This document shows positions 49,540 through 61,171 of a DNA stretch of 64,000 bases, piece after piece. Source of the stretch: Planoprotostelium fungivorum. Taxonomy: Eukaryota > Evosea > Variosea > Cavosteliida > Cavosteliaceae. Under the pieces are notes generated by a model, which worked only from the letters and a program-made list of their open reading frames with translations, was not told where the DNA came from and made no database searches. Numbering within the stretch: the first letter of the stretch is position 1; every line of letters begins with the position of its first letter. Location: assembly GCA_003024175.1 (NCBI GenBank), contig MDYQ01000003.1:62001-126000 (forward strand). Direction: 5' to 3'. The position numbers and the translations under genes were made by a program.

Positions 49540-51685
49540 ATGAAACAGGGGGTGCCCGTGCAGATATATGTACTATCAGAATGGCGATCTAAGATCCAGC
49601 TCTGGGGGCAAACCAAGAAAATGAGCGCTTTAGACAAAGAGAGAGTTTCCATCAGGAGAGACGAGAAGACCAACAGCCTATTCATCGAGAACACGTAACG
49701 TAGCGAGAGGACACCTTTCTCTTGTTCTTTGCTGATGTCACGTGTCGCTATGGTAAAAAGGTTTACATCGCCATCGAATAGATCTACCATGGCTACCAGG
49801 AGATCTACCAACAGATCCGCAGCTGTTCAAGAGAGGCCCATACACAAACGGAAACGAATGCTAACGACCTCTGTGAAGTGCATGGATAGACAAGAGCAGT
49901 ATAGAGGATACTCAGATGCTTTCCAGCAAATCAATTACTCAGTCATGACGAATAACGGCGAGTTAAGAAGGCAGATGGATGGACAAGTTGGGGGATACGA
50001 TCCGTTTGGAGATGGCCAAGAGCCTCAAGATTTTAAGTCGAATCCCATGTATCAGGTGATGGTTATAAAAAAAAGATCAAATGCAATGCCAACTGCCATA
50101 TAGATGCCCGGTGTAAATATGAATGCGTACCCTCTCTCGCAGCAACCGTATATGTCTATGCCGTCCTACAAGTCTTTGTCACAAAAGGAATTGGAGGCAC
50201 AATACCAGTTGCAAGTTCAAGAAGCACTCCGAAGAGAGAAAGAGGGCCCTCAGATCAACAAGAATCACCGACCGCAGCATATTCAATACATGCCGGAGGT
50301 TTCTTCGATGTTGCCTTCCCGAGCTGATTGGGCCCCTCTGACGGGCGATGGAGGGGTAGCAGTGGGAGACTTCAAAGTGCCTTCGGTTCAACTCCCTTAT
50401 TCAATATCGCGCTCAACGATGCACCCCGCAATGGACGGCAATATGATGCAATCGGTAATCTCTTTTCTTCGCTTCATCGTGGTGACGCCCTCACAGATGT
50501 ACGTGAATACACCCGATTTCGAGGCCGGCTCACAGCATCGCATTGATCCGCAATTACTCCAGTTTCGAATGCCTCCCAATTCCATCGTCAATCAACATCC
50601 AATCATCAACCANATCAACANTAGAGGATACTCAGATGCTTTCCAGCAAATCAATTACTCAGTCATGACGAATAACGGCGAGTTAAGAAGGCAGATGGAT
50701 GGACAAGTTGGGGGATACGATCCGTTTGGAGATGGCCAAGAGCCTCAAGATTTTAAGTCGAATCCCATGTATCAGGTGATGGTTATAAAAAAAAGATCAA
50801 ATGCAATGCCAACTGCCATATAGATGCCCAGTGTAAATATGAATGCGTACCCTCTCTCGCAGCAACAGTATATGTCTATGCCGTCCTACAAGTCTTTGTC
50901 ACAAAAGGAATTGGAGGCACAATACCAGTTGCAAGTTCAAGAAGCACTCCGACGAGAGAAAGAGGGCCCTCAGATCAACAAGAATCACCGACCGCAGCAT
51001 ATTCAATACATGCCGGAGGTTTCTTCGATGTTGCCTTCCCGAGCTGATTGGGCCCCTCTGACGGGTGATGGAGGGGTAGTAGTGGGAGACTTCAAGGTGC
51101 CTTCGGTTCAACTCCCTTATTCAATGTCGCGCTCAACGATGCACCCCACAATGGACGGCAATATGATGCAATCGGTAATCTCTTTTCTTCGCTTCATCGT
51201 GGTGACGCCCTCACAGATGTACGTGAATACACCCGATTTCGAGGCCGGCTCACAGCATTGCATTGATCCGCAATTACTCCAGTTTCGAATGCCTCCCAAT
51301 TCCATCGTCAACCAACATCCAATCATCAACCAACACCAAGCACCACAAGAGAGATCGAAAGCACCCGCCAGCCGACCACCACCCACGTCCGACAACATGA
51401 GCACACCCAGTTTCGTAAATGAGAGGTGATGAAGACTCATGCGGCCTCTCGTGACACTCGATCAGATGGTTGAAGCACTTCAAAGAGCTGCAAGACTACA
51501 AAGAGAAGAACAACCACTGCAACGTAACGCGAACCAGCACACCATGGAAGAAGCTGGGAAATTGGGTTGCCGAGCAGAGGAGAAAGAGAAAGCAAGGAAA
51601 GTTATCAGAGACGCAGATTAAGATGTTGGACAACTTGGCCTTTGAATGGGAGAGAAGAAACGATCGAAAAGACAATGAAGGATAG
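49540..51685 (+). CDS. Helicase-associated (HA) domain protein; model disturbed by internal duplication
   Basis: From [20 protein letters not shown] (49540) an intron (about 49697-49780) joins FIENT to [20 protein letters not shown]. Then come low-complexity regions ([60 protein letters not shown]) and a C-terminal helicase-associated-type helical domain ([53 protein letters not shown]; 51470-51660) that ends KDNEG then TAG. HA domains are tryptophan-rich three-helix units, often in families expanded in protists and algae; they are thought to bind nucleic acid. The middle of the gene is present twice (49902-50612 and 50622-51332), so the true coding sequence is probably one copy shorter. The start could lie further upstream. 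Confidence 0.6.
49902..50612 (+). repeat. First copy of a 711-bp direct duplication
   Basis: Nearly identical to 50622-51332 at an offset of 720 bp; I see only scattered single-base differences, such as CCCGGTG/CCCAGTG near 50106/50826. It ends at an N (50613), and a second N lies at 50621 immediately before the second copy. Confidence 0.9.
50622..51332 (+). repeat. Second copy of the 711-bp direct duplication
   Basis: Begins TAGAGGATACTCAGATGC immediately after an N and runs through CATCAACCA, after which the sequence continues into the rest of the gene. It may be the true continuation, with the first copy being the other allele or a gap-closing error. Confidence 0.9.
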
Positions 51686-51759
51686 AAGATGATGTCGACG
51701 ATGTGCCGCGCCGTTTGTATTCGAATGTGTTGTCCTCCCAGAGTACCCCAACAATAAAT

Positions 51760-53112
51760 TCAATTCTGTGCGGTCATCGTCAACACGTGTGTCATCATCA
51801 TCATGATGAAAGAAGATGCATGACGATGATGATGTTCCACCCACCTTGCCTCCCGTGGGTGCACTGTTACCACTTCGGATGACTTCAAAGTAAGGATGCA
51901 TCATGGCCTCTTTGGCCGTGAGTCTGTCTTGCTGATCGTATCTCAACAGTTTGTCCAGGAAGTCGATGGACTCTGCCGTGGCGAGTGCCTTGTTCTCCGG
52001 TGAGATGAACTTCTTCCACGGTTTCCGTACGTGTCTGAAAAAGTGAGAAGATGAAACAATAAAATAGAATAAAATGGGACGGAACGAGAGGGAGAGATGA
52101 TGGATGACGTATGATGACGTCATCACCTTCCGATGAGGGAGAGGAAATGGGAGTCCAGGCTGATGCCATACTTGTCCAGGTACGCAAACAACTCTTCTGT
52201 TCCTAAGATCTAAAAATAATCTCAGCCTCGATACATCATAACACGTCATACCTTGGCGATCTTGACCAATTGGTCCTGGTTATCGTGGCCGTGGAAAAAC
52301 GGTTCCTTTTTGAATATCTACAACGGTCACCGTCTATTTTCAGCCTCACTCACCATGCCGGCAAACATGCAGCCCAAGCTCCACAGATCGAGGCTGTAGT
52401 CGTAATCTTGTAGATCGACCAACAGTTCGGGACCTTTAAAATAACGAGAGGCCACCCTGACGTTGTACTCCTGGCCAGAGTGGTAAAACTCTGCTAGGCC
52501 CCAATCGATGAGTCTCAATTTTCGCTTGGCATGGTCGATCATGACCTGAAGAGGGTCACGATATGGCACGTTGTAGATGGAAGTCGACTCACGTTGTGTG
52601 GCTTGACATCTCGGTGCATGATACCTGTCCGATGATGACTATGGCGTTGTAATAAAATCGTTCTCACCGTTGGAATGTGCATAATCGAGAGCCTTGAGGA
52701 GCTCGTAGATGTAGTATCGGATGTCATAATCAGTGAGGGTGGGATACAAGACACGGAAGTCGACGTTGTTGACGGCCTCGAAGATGAGACTGGGTGTCTT
52801 TGTGGCGGGCTCGCGGACGACGTCTAAGAGTTTGACGATGTTGGGTCCACCCCACAGATTCTGCAGGATCTGAAGATGTCATTCGAAGAGAAGTGATGGA
52901 TATGATCGAATATAGAGAGGACGTACCTTGATCTCACGGCGGATCTTCTTCTTCTTCACGGGCTTGAGAATCTTTATGACACATTTCTCATTCTTCAAGA
53001 CCGAGATACCTTCGAATACCTCACTGTATTTCCCTCTTCCTACTTTCTTCACTATCTCGAACGAATCTTGATCTCTACATTTCACATGAGCCGACGAAAT
53101 GTCAGAAGACAT
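51760..53112 (-). CDS. Casein kinase II catalytic subunit alpha
   Basis: CK2 is a constitutively active, acidophilic Ser/Thr kinase. [20 protein letters not shown] starts at 53112. The P-loop is [16 protein letters not shown] and the basic substrate-binding stretch is [14 protein letters not shown] (52920-52985). Further exons give [40 protein letters not shown], the catalytic loop [20 protein letters not shown] (spliced, about 52530-52625), the CK2-specific [20 protein letters not shown] (in place of DFG), [20 protein letters not shown] and [19 protein letters not shown]. If the last intron runs from after PTGGK to about 51766, the protein ends GGKN then TGA at 51760-51762, as expected for this family. 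All catalytic residues are present. Its stop lies 74 bp from the convergent neighbour's stop. Confidence 0.93.
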
Positions 53113-54414
53113 ATTCAATCTCCCACCCCCAATTGATGGTGAGAGCTTCATAGTTCCAATATTCTCTCGGTCTATGTTGATTTACATCGGGATACGCTCT
53201 CGCCTTGTTTTTCAGAGTTCTCGGTCTCTTTCCTCCTCGAGAAGAGGGTGCCGACCCTCCGCTCCACAGCCCGCTTACCTTCATCCCATGAGAACGAGAA
53301 AAATGCAACCATTACATCACCTGAGACATATCCTCTGAAGCCCGCTTAATTTTGGAAAGATATCAGGTACCTGAGATCACCAACGGCTTCCAAAACGAGG
53401 AGACTCATGATGTTATTCCGTTTTGCGCGTTGTAATCTCACTTTGAAATTTTCATTCTTTTCGCCGTGTTGTTTTTCCTCCTTTCTCAAGCGTGTGCCTC
53501 TCCACTCCTTTTCAAGAGTCCTCTTCCAATGATCTCTATTCAATGCATAAACATGTGAACAAGAAAAAATTGAAAAGAAACAAACGAGGACGTAGTGTTC
53601 AGATGAACATGAACGGCTCCTCAACATCGAGATATGATCGCAGCGATGATCACCAGTTCGTATCCATTCCGCTCATTGCATATTGTACGGTGATCGTTGA
53701 ACTGTTGATTTAATCAAGCACTCTATCAGTATGCTAAAGTATCAAACTTATCCAACGAAAGGAGATGGTTCATTGATCTTCACAGTTGACCAACATATCA
53801 TGACGATTGGAGGTAGATGATGTATCGAACGAGCCGCTGTGCTCATTCTTATTCGTTTGGGGTCGCGATGCAATGCAACGGAGGAGCAGAGCTTACAAAG
53901 ACCAACATAAATAGAAACACCGGGGCTCCGTCCATTATCGACCTTAAATGTGATAGGTAGTACAGAAGCTTCTTGTATGACTTCCAATGACCCACGTTGC
54001 GGTAAGCTACCGCGAGCCTCGCTCATCCCCACCTGTGGGAGGGTACCTTAGTGGTTTTACCCTCATCGTTATTGTGCTGCCACGCACGACAGCTGCCCCT
54101 ATTTAGGACCCACATGACCTGTTAGACACAGCCTGCAATTCTCCGTAGTGCTCCTTCAGCACTCAATCGGATGAGATGAGCCAATAATACCCTCTCATGT
54201 GAACCTTTGATGGGGCTTTCGAAACTTTAAGGTTGTATCCTCTTCAGAAAAGGTGTCATGTGTTTGCGTCGTTAGGTTCGTAAATGCTCTCGTTGCCAGG
54301 CTGGAGCTCAAAATAAGCTCTTCCGAGATCTGAGAACCCAACGTCAGCTTGTCTCCGCAGGAAACCAACGCCGATGTGTCATGAAAATCCGGATTTAACC
54401 ATCACTGTGGCAAC
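53113..54414. other. Divergent intergenic region, about 1.3 kb
   Basis: This is the largest non-coding stretch of the window, between CK2 alpha (minus) and the kinase at 54415 (plus). Frames at 53492-53713 (+) and 53748-54032 (-) are not recognisable. The 54000-54300 part is relatively GC-rich, with a small hairpin-capable segment (CCCACCTGTGGG at about 54029). It could hold an unannotated non-coding RNA or UTR, but no family is recognised. Confidence 0.4.
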
Positions 54415-55508
54415 ATGTTAACGCGTTCAGTACCTCATTCGATTCCTAGCGGCAGCATGCCTAGCACACAGCTTCCAAGGCTAGTTATTGCCACTTCAGG
54501 CTCGACACCGAATCTACCCAGGATGAAGGAGAAGAAGATGAGACTGCAGACTCTGATGAGTCAGAGCACAGATGGGTTCAACTTCAATCGGGAGCCATCA
54601 CAAAATAACCTTTTCACACTGCCACCTCTTCAACGTTGCGCTACGCCTCGCACCGAGACGATGAAGTTCAGCGATTACGAAGTCATCAAGACGATCGGTT
54701 CTGGAAGCTACGGAGATGTCAAACTCTGCCAACACCGCAAGACAGGCCAGCTGGTGGTTATCAAGAAGCTCGTCCGCAACGACAGCACGATCAGTCTCAT
54801 CGCAGCCGAGATCGACGCCGGCAAGAGACTCAAGCACGGAAATGTCATCGAGTTCAAGTGCGCATTCGAAGACCTCACCCACTCATACATCGTCATGGAG
54901 TACCTGCAAGGCACAGACCTCTACAACTACCTCGAGAAGACCGATTTCACACCTGGAACGGAGGAAGATGTCCGATCTCTCATGCGAGGCATTGTCTCAG
55001 CGGTCGTCTACTGCCACGGCAAAGGCATCGCTCACTTAGACCTCAAGTTAGAGAATGTGAGTCTATCCTGTTTCCTTCTTTCACCGTCTGACTTTCTTCT
55101 CAGATCATGGTCACCGCCCCGGGAACAGCGAAGATCATCGACTTTGGACTGTGCGATCGCTCAGACGTCCTCTGTTCACGCTGGGTCGGCTCAGCTGACT
55201 ACGCTTGCCCACAGATCCTCCTTCACCATAGCTTCATGCCCGAGAAGGCCGACGTTTGGTCACTGGGAGTCATCCTCTACATCATGCTCTTCTGCGTCAC
55301 ACCGTTCGACCGGGCCGATACAGCCAGGCTCCTCAGAAAGGGAAGACACCCAACGATGAACAAGCCCGAAGGCTGGCACACTGTCTCGCCCGCCGCACAA
55401 CAACTCCTGCAGAGCATGCTGGAGGTAGATGAGAAGGACAGAATTTCACTCAGCGGTGTCATGAGCCACCGATTTTTCCGCAGCACCATGAGAGAGCGCA
55501 ACCTGTAA
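54415..55508 (+). CDS. Ser/Thr protein kinase (CAMK-like), variant HRD motif
   Basis: A disordered N-terminal 80 residues (MLTRSVPHSIPSGSMPSTQL) precedes a full kinase domain: YEVIKTIGSGSYGDVKLCQH (P-loop, about 54675-54735), catalytic Lys in LVVIKKLVR, YIVMEYLQGTDLYNYLEK, catalytic loop GIAHLDLKLEN, activation segment KIIDFGLCDRSDV, GSADYACPQILL, and EKADVWSLGVILYIMLFCVT. It ends HRFFRSTMRERNL then TAA. There is a single intron at about 55056-55104. The Arg before the catalytic Asp (HRD) is Leu here (HLD), while Asp, Lys and DFG are kept. That places it among non-RD kinases, usually independent of activation-loop phosphorylation. Exon 1 is unusually long for this window. Substrate unknown. 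Confidence 0.88.
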
Positions 55509-55896
55509 AGATATGTAGTTCCATAAACAATTTTGACTGTAGGTCGTTGCCTATATATACATACATTCCAGAGTTTGAATCTGGATGGATCTGGTGGTTG
55601 TGGGATGGAAACTTAATTTAAGAGGCTTCGGGGCACGTGTGAAGCTGTCTATGCCTTAATAGAGTCTAGTCTGAAGAGATTTCAAGTCTTGCAGTGGTAG
55701 CTACCATCCTGCGTACGCTAAGGGTTAGAATTGGGGCCACTATCAATCTAGAGACAGAGGAAGCAAAAAAATTTGAGCGTTTCTCTGCCCGATCGTAAAA
55801 AAATCATCCACCATCATCTAGCAACAGACCAGTGGTGTGGGGGCAACCCCATCGGATCGAACATACAGAAACAACATAACTGACACATCCGTGGAG

Positions 55897-58800
55897 ATGA
55901 AGTCCACCATTCTTCGTCTGAAGAATCGCTTCGTCATTGAGATCTTATCGGATACGGGGCGATTCTTCAAATGCAAGACAAAACAATTACTGGGTGCATC
56001 TCTCTCCATTCTACTGCCAGAGGAGGCTGTGCCGGAGGCAATGGGAGCATATCAGACGGCGTGTGATACGCAAGTCACTCAGGCATTCTATTTCAGACAT
56101 GATGATGCTGGAGCTGATTCACTAGTCGAGGTGAGGTCATTTCGATTCGTGACTGAGTACTCATCATTGACAAAAGGTTCACCTGATTCCTCTTGTGGAG
56201 GAGAAGGACATACTACTTTCTGCTAAGATAACGAAAGATCACGAGAGAGCCTCGAAATTCCATCTGAGAGACGATCTAATGACAATGTACCAATCATTTG
56301 AAAAGGTGATCTATCTCATCTTGACCCCTTCTCAATCATTACACGATCGAAAACATCCATTCGTTATGTCATGATTCGTCACATATGTCACAGATCAAAG
56401 AAGCCATCTGGATCCTTGACGCCGGAGGCATCACCACCTTTGCCAACTCCACGATGGCCAAACTCATCGGACACGATGCCTCCTCTCTCATGGGCCGTCA
56501 CCTCTTTGAATTCGTCCGAGAAGATCATCAAGCCAAGTGTGCAGAGATGCTTCAATACTTTCCCGTTGAAACGATCGACTGTGGAAGACAGAACAAGTTC
56601 CCCTTTATCGACAGCAGCGCAAATGAGGTGAGATCGTGATCACATCGATCACATTGATCGCAAATGACTCATCGTGGAGCAGGTGTGGGCCTTAGTGACG
56701 TGCAAACCCGTCATCGAAAAGTCTGGGAAACGTCTCGGAACTTTCTGCGTAGTGAGGGATGTTACGGAGCAGGAGAGAAGTGGCCACGCTCTATTCGATG
56801 CCGCCGTCAGCTTCGCAAAGTGAGTTCATTTCCCGGGAACTCTCACGTTTCCCGGGAAAACGCTCCCCACCCTGACCCACACAGACAATTGGAGGACTCG
56901 TACGATGATCGAATCAAATCGGGCCGCAAGAGATCGAGAACTTCGTTTGATGAATGCATTCAAGGTCTAGTCAACAAGGGCCTGGTCAAATCTCCATCGC
57001 ATCATGGAGCTGCAGCTCCACGCAAGTTGATTCGGACGGAAGATAGAGAGGACGTATCTCAGGGAGGAGAAGGAGGAATGAGAACGCCAAAGAAAGAAGA
57101 GAGCAACGGAAGTAACAGTGACACCAGCTACAGCGGCACACCCTTCCGAATCGATCCTTCTCCAAAGTGAGACAGCCGTTCCCGGCATCCCGGAGATGAC
57201 GAAATTTCAGTCGGTTTTCGTTACGTAATCCGGAGTCATCGAGAGAGTCGTTGGAAGATCTCTCTCTCATGTTCTTCCTGGAATTGACCGAAGAAGGTGT
57301 TTGGTTGTTTGATCTAGCGGGTGTGACAACTTTCGTCAACGAGAGGATGGGTGGACTGCTTGGCTGGTCACCTCAAGAGATGATGGGTAAACACATTTCC
57401 GAATTCATGGACCACGATCAGTCTCAGGTGAGCGTCTACAACGTTGTAGATCGAGAGCTCAACGTCACCAGAGGTTGAGTGAGGAGAACATATTGAGAAA
57501 GCAGACGACCTGTGAGCAACACGATTTTCGGATGAGAAAGAAGGATGGAACGGTGATGTGGATGATTCTGTCCATCAGCCCACTCAAGCACAACGACGTC
57601 CACCTCGGCGCCATTGCCATGGTGAAGGTGGAATCTCCTCGGAATTTCCGCGGAATCTAAAGTCGTCAGGACATCACCGCCAGGCGACAGATGGAACAAG
57701 AGATGCTGCAGACCACGGCAAAACTATCCAATCTATTACGCATCCAGACGAGGTGACGAGATGTCACGGAAATTTCGATGATTGAAGGATGTGACAGGTA
57801 CGCCGAAGCACAAGATCGCGATCGGAAGAAAGCAGAGGCGGCGGACGAAGCGAAGACTGCCTTCTTGGCCAACATGAGCCACGAAGTGAGTTCTCCGCGA
57901 GATTTCACCCTCACGTACGTAGGTACGTACCCCGGTCAACGGTATTGTCGGGGCCACCGAACTCTTGTCTCAGTCTACCTTGAACGAAGAGCAGAGAGGC
58001 TACGTAGACATCATCAAGACGTCAGCCAACAACTTGCTTGTGGTTCTAAATGACATCTTGGATTTCTCAAGAATCGAATCCGGCCAAGTCGGTGTCGACT
58101 TGGCTCCCTTCGATCTACAACAGACGGTGCGTTCGATTTCCATCGAAATTTCACTCGAAAACACGCTGAAGGAGGAGCAGGTGAAACACGCGACGCAATT
58201 GTTCGCGGGCACCGCCCAGAAGAAAGGTCTGTTGCTGGAAACGATCGTTGATCCCAGGATTCCCACCTACATCCGTGGAGACAGCGTCAAGATCCACCAG
58301 GTGATGACGTCATCACACGTCATCACAATTGACTCGGGACAGGTTTTGACCAATCTCGTATCGAACGCCCTCAAGTTCACAGCCAAGGGAGGAGTGACAA
58401 TTCGCGTAGATTTCGAGTTTGTGACGAATCAATTGAGACCGGAAGATGACAATCCAACACCCCCACAGATGGATCGCTTGGAATCTCAGTGAGATCTCGT
58501 CGAAATTTCACGAGAGAGGGCTGACGTGATGAAGGGGAAATAAGTCGGGATTTTATTGTCTTTTATTCTCCGTGAAGGACACGGGCATCGGTATAGCGGA
58601 GGATAAGATATCTCAACTGTTTCAGAGATTCTACCAAGTTGATTCTTCCATCACGAGGCAATACGGTGGCACAGGTTTAGGTGAAGTGGATTCCCACGAA
58701 ATTTCATTTCACCCACTATTCCCGCCAAAATGAAACCCCGTGTCGAACTACATTGATGTAGATGCAGGATTGGCCATTTCCAAGAGATTAGTCGGACTGA

Positions 58801-59633
58801 TGGGAGGTGAAGTCAACGTGGTCAGCTCTCCACAGAATGGAAGTTGCTTCTGGTTCAGACTGGCCCTGGAAGCCAGCCCAGTACCCCTCGAACAAGTGAA
58901 TCTCCACGGAAAACTACGTGAAATATCACTGACATACCGAAGACACCCTCCATCACATTGTCAGAAGAACACGAGAAGATCGTCATGCCTGCACCCGTGG
59001 CGGTATCCACAACAGAGGAGAGAGAAGATAAGAATTCAGACGAGTTCAAGGTGATTCCATCGTCTACAACGCTCCATTCTACCTTCTACAACCGCCCATG
59101 TTCTCCTTCGAAGCGTTTTCCTATAGCCTTCTGAATACAAACAGGTGTTGTTGGCAGAAGACAATCCGTTAAATCAGAAGGTGGCGACGAGAATGGTGGA
59201 GAAGATTGGTTACACGGTCGACGTCGTTTCGAACGGAAGAGAGGCTCTGAATGCTGTCAAGGGTCTACGCTACGCAGTCGTTCTCATGGATTGGCAGATG
59301 CCCGTGAGTTCTCACTTTTCCCACGCTTTCTCCACTGATCCTCCATTAGATCATGGATGGACTCGCCTCCACCATGGCCATCAGGAAATTGGAAGGAGCG
59401 GCGGCCCAGATTCCCATCGTAGCGTTGACGGCACACAGCATGCCCGGAGACAGAGAGAAGTGTTTAGAGGCAGGCTGCAATGCGTACCTGACAAAGCCCA
59501 TCGAGTTTAACAAGCTATCTCAGGTCCTGAAGCTCTGGTATAGCGTGGGGGCCAGGTGAGATGAAAAGACAATTTCTACGGTGCAGTGCTGACGACATGC
59601 AGGAAACTGACGGAGAAGGAAGATTCGGTGTAG
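55897..59633 (+). CDS. Hybrid histidine kinase with PAS domains and receiver
   Basis: Two-component signalling sensor, apparently cytosolic (no membrane span seen). PAS-like segments: [20 protein letters not shown] with [17 protein letters not shown] (55897-56090); [20 protein letters not shown] with FEFVREDHQ (56400-56560); and [20 protein letters not shown] with [11 protein letters not shown] (57290-57425), followed by [20 protein letters not shown]. After a coiled coil comes the H-box FLANMSHE joined to a PVNG exon (57860-57950), then the N-box [17 protein letters not shown] (58345-58400), G1 [33 protein letters not shown] and [10 protein letters not shown]. The receiver has [20 protein letters not shown], phospho-acceptor Asp in VVLMDWQMP (about 59280-59305), [17 protein letters not shown] and [16 protein letters not shown]. 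The stop is at 59631-59633. About 15 short introns. The first ATG in frame is at 55897. All phosphorelay residues are present. Confidence 0.88.
57435..57450. repeat. Intronic palindrome TCTACAACGTTGTAGA
   Basis: In an intron of the hybrid histidine kinase gene, directly after the plus-strand donor GTGAGCG. Confidence 0.85.
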
Positions 59634-59958
59634 TTAGGAATGTAGATATGGAGGTCTCGTGTGTACAGTGTGAATGCGCGAGAGCGTTTCGAGATGATGC
59701 TGAGATAAAGATTCAACGGTCATCTTCGAATTAAGAGACACGTTTGATAATGTGATTCTTCAGAACACGACACGATGAGGTGACTTGGCAACATCATCAG
59801 AGTGATTAGTGGGGATCGCGATGTGGAAGTGCGATTATCTAGATTAGAGAAATGAAGAATAAAAGTTTCCGACCTCGATTTTTTCCGGAATTTCTCTTGC
59901 GCATGGCACTCTCCTTGCCATCAAAAAGAGAAAGTCACAGTCGAAGGTTATAGCTACC

Positions 59959-60697
59959 ATGTCCGCCCATATATCTGGTAACAGGCTCCCTTCACTGCGC
60001 TCGAAGAGCGACACATGTGCAGGCTGCGCGCCAACTTCACCACCCTCTTTACCCCTCAATGTGGACATTGAGGACATCATAAATCAAGGGACGGTCAAGT
60101 TGTGCACCTGCGAGCAATCCTCCACATTTCCCAAATGTGATGGAACACACGAGGTCTTCAATCGAGAGACCAACTCGAACATGGCCCCCATCGTCGTCAA
60201 GATCAAATCTCGCTCTTCAACAAAGATAGAGAGTGATGCTAAGACGACAACGAACGAAATGTCAACTCAGACAGAGGAGGAAATCGTTTCACAGCAGCCA
60301 TCAGAGACAATCAAACCCAAGCCAAAGATCGTCGCCATTCCAAACATCAAAGACATCACTGCGGAATGGACATTGGAAGAGGTGACATCACGAACGCTTC
60401 CATTTCTGAATTGAATTTAGATCGCTCAACACAATACCGAAGACGACTGTTGGGTCATCGTCAACAACAAGGTGTATGACATCACATCATATTTCGATCA
60501 CCATCCTGGAGGCAAGAATGCACTTCGAAAATTCGCAGGAAGAGACGCCACAGAGAACGTACAGGTGAACATATCAATCATCGACTCACTCTTACGTCTC
60601 TCAGTTTCACTCCAGCAAGATGTTGTTCCTCTTGAACAAGTACTTCTACGTAGGAAGAGTGAAAGGAGCCAAACAAGAAGGATGTACAATAATATGA
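59959..60697 (+). CDS. CDGSH iron-sulfur / cytochrome b5 fusion protein
   Basis: The N-terminal half carries one CDGSH-type 2Fe-2S motif: LCTCEQSSTFPKCDGTHEVF (60100-60160), with the Cys-Cys-Cys-His pattern C-x-C-x2-S-x3-P-x-CDG-x-H. A charged, disordered linker follows (60190-60340). After an intron (about 60381-60420), a cytochrome b5 domain follows with both haem ligands: DDCWVIVNNKVYDITSYF, HHPGGKNALRKFAGRDATEN, then FHSSKMLFLLNKYFYVGRVK after a second intron (about 60565-60607). It ends GCTII then TGA at 60695-60697. The N-terminus MSAHISGNRLPSLRSKS is basic and Ser-rich and could be a weak mitochondrial signal. The fusion suggests electron or cluster exchange between a haem and a 2Fe-2S centre in one chain. 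No membrane anchor follows the b5 domain in this frame. Confidence 0.85.
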
Positions 60698-61171
60698 ATG
60701 GTATCGAACGGTCTCCATCATCTATCATGTCCATGCTGCTCACCGATGTGATGGAAACTTTCTCGTTGTTCCTCGCTCGTGCTCGGCATCCATCGAATGC
60801 GCTTGTCTCCTTCACCTTGGTGAGAAGGAGATCTGGTTCTGAGAGGAAAAGGCGAACACGAAGGAACATGGTACATGAACTGGGTCGTTGCCACAGACAT
60901 CGTTCTCGGTTTTACGATTCGATGTCTGCTAAATGACGATGAAATGGCTCTCTACAATGCGGCTGTGACATCCTCACTGGCTCTCCTTGCAATGACACTG
61001 AGAAAGACCATCCACGAGCACTCGTGGACGATTTATGTCCTTCTAACGCCACCAGGCGTAGTTGTATGATTTTCAGAAAATTCAGAAGAAGAAGGATTTC
61101 TGCAAAGTGAAATCGCGGAATTCACTCCTCCTCTGACGATGTTTTCGTGAAATGAGGGGAACATAAAGAAG
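60698..61171 (+). other. Possible short membrane-protein exon(s), unresolved
   Basis: A plus-strand frame from about 60840 to 61069 includes GTWYMNWVVATDIVLGF and AAVTSSLALLAMTLRKT and ends LLTPPGVVV then TGA. Its hydrophobic periodicity looks like real coding, but I find no clean start and no splice joint to the cytochrome b5 gene. It could be a small membrane protein gene or a remnant. Confidence 0.25.

Noticed and set aside
54000-54400. Possible structured RNA gene in the GC-rich part of the largest intergenic region
   Set aside because: Only a short hairpin is visible, with no tRNA, snRNA or snoRNA box pattern.
58113-58121. A TCTACAAC copy in the histidine kinase gene
   Set aside because: It is coding (FDLQQT after the H-box) and so a chance match, not an intron motif. 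The same holds for CTCTACAAC at about 54919 and a few copies in the GH72 linker.
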